Shown in pieces: positions 60,365 to 64,000 of a DNA stretch of 64,000 nt (positions within the stretch are counted from its first letter, which is position 1; each line of letters opens with the position of its first letter). The stretch spans positions 1 to 64,000 of the forward strand of contig JAKQUI010000069.1 of the NCBI GenBank assembly GCA_029562645.1. The letters run 5' to 3'. Below the pieces are notes generated by a model. That model saw only the letters and a program-made list of their open reading frames with translations, made no database searches and was not told the origin of the DNA. The position numbers and the translations under genes were made by a program. The DNA comes from Spirochaetota bacterium (lineage in GTDB: Bacteria > Spirochaetota > UBA4802 > JAKQUI01).

Positions 60365-60416
60365 TGCTTCACTCCTTGCACCATGCGCACGGGCCGGGCC
60401 TCGGGCGCGTCGACGA

Positions 60417-60875
60417 TTACGAGCCGAGCTTGGGCATGTACTTGCGCAACGCCGAGCCCTGCACCTTGGCGCCGTCGATCTTCGACAGGCCGGTGAGGTC
60501 GAAGCGCTTCAGGAATTCGGCAAGCTTCTCGGTCTTCTGGAAGTCCGGGTGCTCGTCGTCGGCCAACAGCCGTATCTCGATGCGATTGTTGATGAGGATC
60601 CAGATCCATTTATCCTTGTTCACGTTCGCGGGATAGCCTGCAACCGTTTCGGACGATTTCTTGTAATAGCTCACGATGGAATCGTCGCCCTTCTGGTCGA
60701 AGATCTGGAACCACATCGCGCGCTTCATGGTCTTCGCGTCAACGACATTGGCCTGCAGCCAGTCGCCTGGGACGATGTCGCCGTATTTGAGCCCGCCATA
60801 GGACCCCTTCCCGCAGCCAGCGGCGCACGCCGCCATCAGCACCACTGCAATGCCGTATACCGCCATCCGTTTCAT
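60417..60875 (-). CDS. Small lipoprotein
   Basis: A 152-residue lipoprotein with lipobox CAAGC (Cys21). The mature part has YGDIVPGDWLQANVVDAKTM, then KWIWILINNRIEIRLLADD, suggesting a beta-sandwich followed by a helical tail. A strong AGGGAGGA precedes the ATG. It is between the TPR gene (upstream) and the OmpA gene (downstream) on the same strand, which suggests a shared envelope role. Family unknown. Confidence 0.7.
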   Translation of the reverse strand: MKRMAVYGIAVVLMAACAAGCGKGSYGGLKYGDIVPGDWLQANVVDAKTMKRAMWFQIFDQKGDDSIVSYYKKSSETVAGYPANVNKDKWIWILINNRIEIRLLADDEHPDFQKTEKLAEFLKRFDLTGLSKIDGAKVQGSALRKYMPKLGS

Positions 60876-60969
60876 GTATTCCTCCCTGCCACTCGTACCG
60901 TAATATGACGTGTCGTTTCACTCAATGACATCGAGAGCTTCGCGAAGCAACCCGTCCTCTGCGCTTACG

Positions 60970-62988
60970 TCATTTCAAGCGCTTCGCCCGTCGCTTCTCC
61001 AGCGGATACACCGCATCGCCGACATCGACCATCGCGAGGTCCTGCGCCCGCTCGACCGAGAGCGCCGAAACCAGCGTGTCGGCCTCGCCCACGGTGAGCA
61101 GGATCTTCATCTTTTTCCCGATGCCGCCCGCGTGGGAATCGCGCGGCGCGTCCTTGTAAATCACGAAGATGTCGTCCTTCTTGAGCCCGTCGAAGCCCCC
61201 CAGGTTCACGATCGGCTTGTCCTCGTCCATCTTGAGCACCCGGCCGCGGAAGGGGATCTTCTCGTACACCTTGCGCGCCGCGCGCAACGCGACCTCGGGA
61301 AGGTTGTTGCGCCCCAGCTCGGAAAGAGTGAAGCTGGTGATGACGACCCCGTTGGTCCGGTTCAGGAGATTGAGGGTGATGTGGACGAAACCGACCCCCT
61401 CGCGGAAGTCGCCGTAGAGCACATAGTCGACCGGCCCGAGCGCTCCCTTTCCGGCGCGGTCGTTGATGCGCTCGAGGGACTTTTCGATATACTCGTCGTC
61501 GAAGCGGATGCCGCGCAGGGTTTCGGCCCGGTCCTTCATTCCCACGGGACGCATCCGTCCCCACTGGGCCAGCGAGAACGATATGGCGTTGGCGATCACG
61601 CGGCCGGCGTCGTAGTGCGCGGGCATCTCCCCGCGCGGGTGCAGATCGAGCACGAACACCGACGGGACGTCGCGCGGCGGCGGCTCGGTCCCGTACCCCA
61701 CGCGCTGGTACAGACGATCGCGCCGCTTCATGACGGCGATCTCCAGCGCCTCCTGGTATTTCTCGGAGGGATACAGCTTCACGAGCGTGCCGATCTCATC
61801 GACATAAAAGCGGTAATAGTCCTGCGCATAGTAGTAGTCCCGCAGCGCCTCGCGCGCCTCGCGGTCCAGGGGGTTGAGCAGGAGCGTCCGACGCAGATGA
61901 TAGATCGACTGCACCGGGAGTTTTTTCTTCATGCAGTCGCGCGCGGTGGTCAGGTGGGCCCGCGAGAGATCGACGCGGGACGGGTTGCCCATTGCGAAAC
62001 CGCTGCCGACCAGAAAGTCCTCGAAGCCGTTTTGCACGATCCCGTTGGACGGCGCGACCGCGAGCGCCGCCGCGTACTGCTTCTCCGCCTCATCGAGGGA
62101 GCCGCTCCCCGCGAGCGCGACGGCGAGTCCGTAGAGCGCGGGCACGCTCTTCGGGTTCACGGCGAGGCACTTCCGAAAATGCACGGCGGCCTCCCCCATG
62201 TTCCCCTTGATTAGCGCGACAATCCCCAGGTAGCGGTTGCCGGCGAAATGGTCGGGCTGCAGGGCCAACGCCCGGCCGAACTCCTCCACCGCCTTGACGA
62301 CGAAGTCGTCATCGTAGCGCTTCAGGTATTCGCGCAGATAGATGTCGCCGAAGCGCACATAGCCCTGCGGCAGTTCGGGATTGGACTCCACGGCCTTTTT
62401 CACGAAGGCCGTCGCCTCGTCCAGTCGCTTTTCTTCCGCTTTGATCTCGGCGGCAAGCAGCAACGAATCATAATGAAAGGGATTGCTGCGAAAGATGGTC
62501 TCGAGCTTGCGTTTGGCCCACAAGCGCTTGTCCATGAGATAATACAGGCGCGCGAGGCCGTACTTCGCATCGAGGTTTTCCTCGGAGAGTTTCACCGCCT
62601 CGTCAAAGGCGGCCAGCGCCTCGTGGTACCGTCCCAGGCCCGCAAGCGCCATCCCCTTGCCGGACAGGATGGCGCTGTTCTTCCGGTCGTACTTGACGGC
62701 GTCCTCGAAGAGCTTCAGGGATTCGTCGTAGGCCTCGGTGGAAAGGTATCCCTGCGCCAGGCCGACGATCGCCTCCTTGTAGCGCGGGTTCTGGCGCAGC
62801 GCGTTTCTGAAGGCAAGGATCGCCTTGTGCGCATTGCCGGTTTTCAGGTGCTCCCAGCCGGTCTTGTTGTAGTACGGGGCATTCTTCTCCGGCACCGTGC
62901 CGGAATCCCCGGGCAGCGCAATACACGCGCACACGAAGAGCAGGCCCCAGGCCGCCCGAATAAAATGTTGTTGCCGATTCCGTTTCAT
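60970..62988 (-). CDS. TPR-repeat exported protein
   Basis: A 672-residue protein with a signal peptide or N-terminal anchor (FIRAAWGLLFVCACIALPG) and about ten TPRs in the first 400 residues (YYNKTGWEHLKTGNAHKAIL; GLAQGYLSTEAYDESLKLFE; YLGIVALIKGNMGEAAVHFR). The last 270 residues are a different domain with VDYVLYGDFREGVGFVHITL and a nucleotide-like VLKMDEDKPIVNLGGFDGLK. ATG 62988 (MKRNRQQ) is used. It is the first of three co-oriented envelope genes. Confidence 0.85.
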   Translation of the reverse strand: MKRNRQQHFIRAAWGLLFVCACIALPGDSGTVPEKNAPYYNKTGWEHLKTGNAHKAILAFRNALRQNPRYKEAIVGLAQGYLSTEAYDESLKLFEDAVKYDRKNSAILSGKGMALAGLGRYHEALAAFDEAVKLSEENLDAKYGLARLYYLMDKRLWAKRKLETIFRSNPFHYDSLLLAAEIKAEEKRLDEATAFVKKAVESNPELPQGYVRFGDIYLREYLKRYDDDFVVKAVEEFGRALALQPDHFAGNRYLGIVALIKGNMGEAAVHFRKCLAVNPKSVPALYGLAVALAGSGSLDEAEKQYAAALAVAPSNGIVQNGFEDFLVGSGFAMGNPSRVDLSRAHLTTARDCMKKKLPVQSIYHLRRTLLLNPLDREAREALRDYYYAQDYYRFYVDEIGTLVKLYPSEKYQEALEIAVMKRRDRLYQRVGYGTEPPPRDVPSVFVLDLHPRGEMPAHYDAGRVIANAISFSLAQWGRMRPVGMKDRAETLRGIRFDDEYIEKSLERINDRAGKGALGPVDYVLYGDFREGVGFVHITLNLLNRTNGVVITSFTLSELGRNNLPEVALRAARKVYEKIPFRGRVLKMDEDKPIVNLGGFDGLKKDDIFVIYKDAPRDSHAGGIGKKMKILLTVGEADTLVSALSVERAQDLAMVDVGDAVYPLEKRRAKRLK

Positions 62989-63049
62989 CCTGTATCGTGC
63001 CGATTCCACGTGCTGCGATGTCCGCCATACCACGCGGCACCGTGCTGCA

Positions 63050-63077
63050 CCTATACGACATAATTCCTATTCGTCAA
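63050..63077 (-). promoter_or_regulatory. Promoter of the TPR gene
   Basis: TTGACG (63072-63077, five of six), a 16-base spacer, then TATAGG (63050-63055, four of six) on the minus strand. Start of transcription would be near 63043, giving a leader of about 55 bases. Confidence 0.45.
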
Positions 63078-63084
63078 GAACAAT

Positions 63085-63186
63085 ATGAAAACATTCGCCG
63101 TCACGGACCCGTCCGATCTCATCTTCTTCAAGTATCGCGACGAGGCGCTCGCGCAGATCCGGCCCTACCGCGCGGGATCGGCGTAA
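63085..63186 (+). CDS. Possible 33-residue small protein
   Basis: An ATG frame of 33 codons (MKTFAVTDPSDLIFFKYRDE, then a short basic tail) in an otherwise empty gap, with only a weak AAGAA upstream. It may be a remnant or chance. It lies opposite the TPR gene's promoter. Confidence 0.2.
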   Translation: MKTFAVTDPSDLIFFKYRDEALAQIRPYRAGSA

Positions 63187-63338
63187 CACCAGCAGGGCGC
63201 CGATAGCGACCGCATCGATACGACAACCGCTTCATGATTGACGGATCGCTCCATAATTGAGGCCCCAATAGAGCTTGAATAGAGGTTGATAAGAGGTTGA
63301 TCCGAACGACTACCGGCCAAATGAAGAACGGATAGCGA
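63187..63338. other. Non-coding part of the 350-base gap upstream of the TPR gene
   Basis: Apart from three 11-bp direct repeats at 63270-63302, I see no gene, tRNA or terminator here. Together with 62989-63186, which holds the promoter and a doubtful small frame, it makes the longest gene-poor stretch in the window. Confidence 0.5.
63270..63302. repeat. Three tandem 11-bp direct repeats
   Basis: AGAGCTTGAAT, AGAGGTTGATA and AGAGGTTGATC follow one another without gaps. The 11-bp period is one turn of DNA, as seen in binding sites of response regulators that stack on one face of the helix. Confidence 0.45.
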
Positions 63339-63572
63339 TCACACCTCGATCTCCACTTCCCCGGACTGCCATCCGGCGGTAATTACCGCGGCCCGCTCCT
63401 CGGTGATGCGGTATTCGAGAACAAGATAGCGCCGCACCGCTTCGATTGTCTCAAATGCGAGGGAGGACATGTAGTCCGCATAGCGGTCCTGCGCTTCTCG
63501 CCAATCGGCAAAGGGCTCCGCCGTGAGGATCATTCTCCCGTCACGGAGATAGACCAGCGTGAGCGGGCCCAC
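63339..63572 (-). CDS. Small hypothetical protein
   Basis: A 77-residue soluble protein starting at a GTG six bases after the NHL gene's stop, with no ribosome site of its own, or at ATG 63533. It has one strand pair (TLVYLRDGRMILTAEPF) followed by two helices (DWREAQDRYADYMSSLAFET, then IEAVRRYLVLEYRI). The tail is EVEIEV. Probably translated by coupling to the NHL gene. Family unknown. Confidence 0.5.
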   Translation of the reverse strand: MGPLTLVYLRDGRMILTAEPFADWREAQDRYADYMSSLAFETIEAVRRYLVLEYRITEERAAVITAGWQSGEVEIEV

Positions 63573-63578
63573 GCGCCG

Positions 63579-64000
63579 CTACCGGACGATCTTTCGGATG
63601 CGGTTATTGTCGTAATCGCAGATGAGGATATTGCCGGACGTGTCGAGCGCGATGCCGCGGGGCTGTTTGAATTGCGCCGATGCCGCCGATCCGTCCGCGT
63701 AGCCCGCGGTCCCGTTTCCGGCATAGGTCTGCACGACGCCGCTGGGGGTGATGAAGCGGATACGGTTGTTCAGCTCGTCCCCGGTGACGATGTTGCCGGC
63801 GCCGTCGACGGTGAGGCCGTGCGGCCTGTTGAAGCGGCTCGCCGACGCGACGCCGTCGAGGAAGGCGGCGGTGCCGTCGCCCGCGTAGGTGCTCACCGCA
63901 AACCCCGGGGTGATCTTTTTGATTTTATTGTTCTCGTGATCCGTCACGTACAGGTTGCCCGATGAATCGACGGTCACCGCGTGGGGCTTCTTGAACCGCG
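63579..64000 (-). CDS. NHL-repeat protein, C-terminal part (runs off the window)
   Basis: The open frame continues in frame to the window edge, so only the last 140 or so residues are seen. They hold at least two and a half NHL beta-propeller repeats: FKKPHAVTVDSSGNLYVTDH, then FNRPHGLTVDGAGNIVTGDE, then FKQPRGIALDTSGNILICDY, joined by STYAGDGTA/QTYAGNGTA turns. Such propellers are usually secreted and bind proteins or carbohydrates. The last codon pair gives IRKIVR. Confidence 0.85.
   Translation of the reverse strand, partial: RFKKPHAVTVDSSGNLYVTDHENNKIKKITPGFAVSTYAGDGTAAFLDGVASASRFNRPHGLTVDGAGNIVTGDELNNRIRFITPSGVVQTYAGNGTAGYADGSAASAQFKQPRGIALDTSGNILICDYDNNRIRKIVR

Noticed and set aside
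1-64000. tRNA, rRNA, CRISPR or prophage
   Set aside because: Gaps between genes are short and show no tRNA T-loop, no regularly spaced repeats and no phage or transposon genes.

Overview
The window is about 64 kb of GC-rich bacterial chromosome (roughly 60-65 % G+C by eye), densely coded on both strands, with no rRNA, tRNA, CRISPR array, transposase or phage module that I could find. The mix of genes suggests a Gram-negative, LPS-bearing spirochaete-like bacterium (Spirochaetota; nearer to Leptospirales-type lineages than to LPS-free Treponema/Borrelia). The grounds are Kdo and Lpt genes beside rpoN/hpf/hprK/HPr, giant Ser/Thr kinase-ATPase-GAF-SpoIIE proteins, a 7TM-DISM/SpoIIE protein, and a large one-membrane-span TPR protein with the layout of the periplasmic flagellar collar protein FlcA. 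This taxonomic call is inference.

Layout. 0-12.5 kb: a short DUF2490-like secreted protein, a radical SAM protein, a small membrane protein, a 1757-residue kinase/ATPase/GAF/SpoIIE protein, a 23S rRNA uracil-C5 methyltransferase, a MATE exporter, an APC amino-acid permease and an MBL-fold hydrolase. 12.5-15.6 kb: an exported YidD-domain protein followed by two related exported proteins with a PGxGxxY membrane tail, then an unknown gene. 15.6-20.1 kb (minus): a large TPR protein (FlcA-like?), a stand-alone Lon substrate-binding domain and an unknown. 20.3-31.3 kb: a secreted glycogen-binding-module protein, an Fe-S HhH DNA glycosylase with no normal start codon, an Lrp/AsnC regulator divergent from N-formylglutamate amidohydrolase, a GT39/83-like glycosyltransferase, RsmE, a ThiS-fold protein without its diglycine, a second radical SAM protein, a VKOR-DsbA fusion, PriA and a family-4 UDG-like protein with a degenerate active site.

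31.3-40.4 kb is one long minus-strand operon reading pyrG-kdsA-kdsC-lptC-lptA-lptB-rpoN-hpf-hprK-HPr. It joins CTP and Kdo supply and LPS transport to sigma-54, ribosome hibernation and the HPr kinase switch. 40.7-50.8 kb: a PilZ protein and an unknown gene, an M16 peptidase pair (one active, one inactive), a small TPR-like protein, a SemiSWEET, a fused GT4-GT9 glycosyltransferase, and an envelope cluster of a lipoprotein, an LPP20-like lipoprotein, a secreted MORN-repeat protein and a multi-span membrane protein. 50.9-64 kb: a solitary DNA methyltransferase, a 7TM-DISM-SpoIIE phosphatase, a second giant kinase/ATPase/GAF/SpoIIE protein (paralogue of the one at 2.5 kb, carrying two in-frame palindromic inserts), an OmpA-family protein, a lipoprotein, a TPR protein, a small unknown and the end of an NHL-repeat protein.

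The most noteworthy items are the exported YidD plus PGxGxxY module, the palindromic elements inserted in frame in the second giant kinase gene, the duplicated C-terminal domain in HPF, the degenerate UDG-like protein, the diglycine-less ThiS homologue, and a probable Lrp operator with a leaderless promoter at 22.4 kb.
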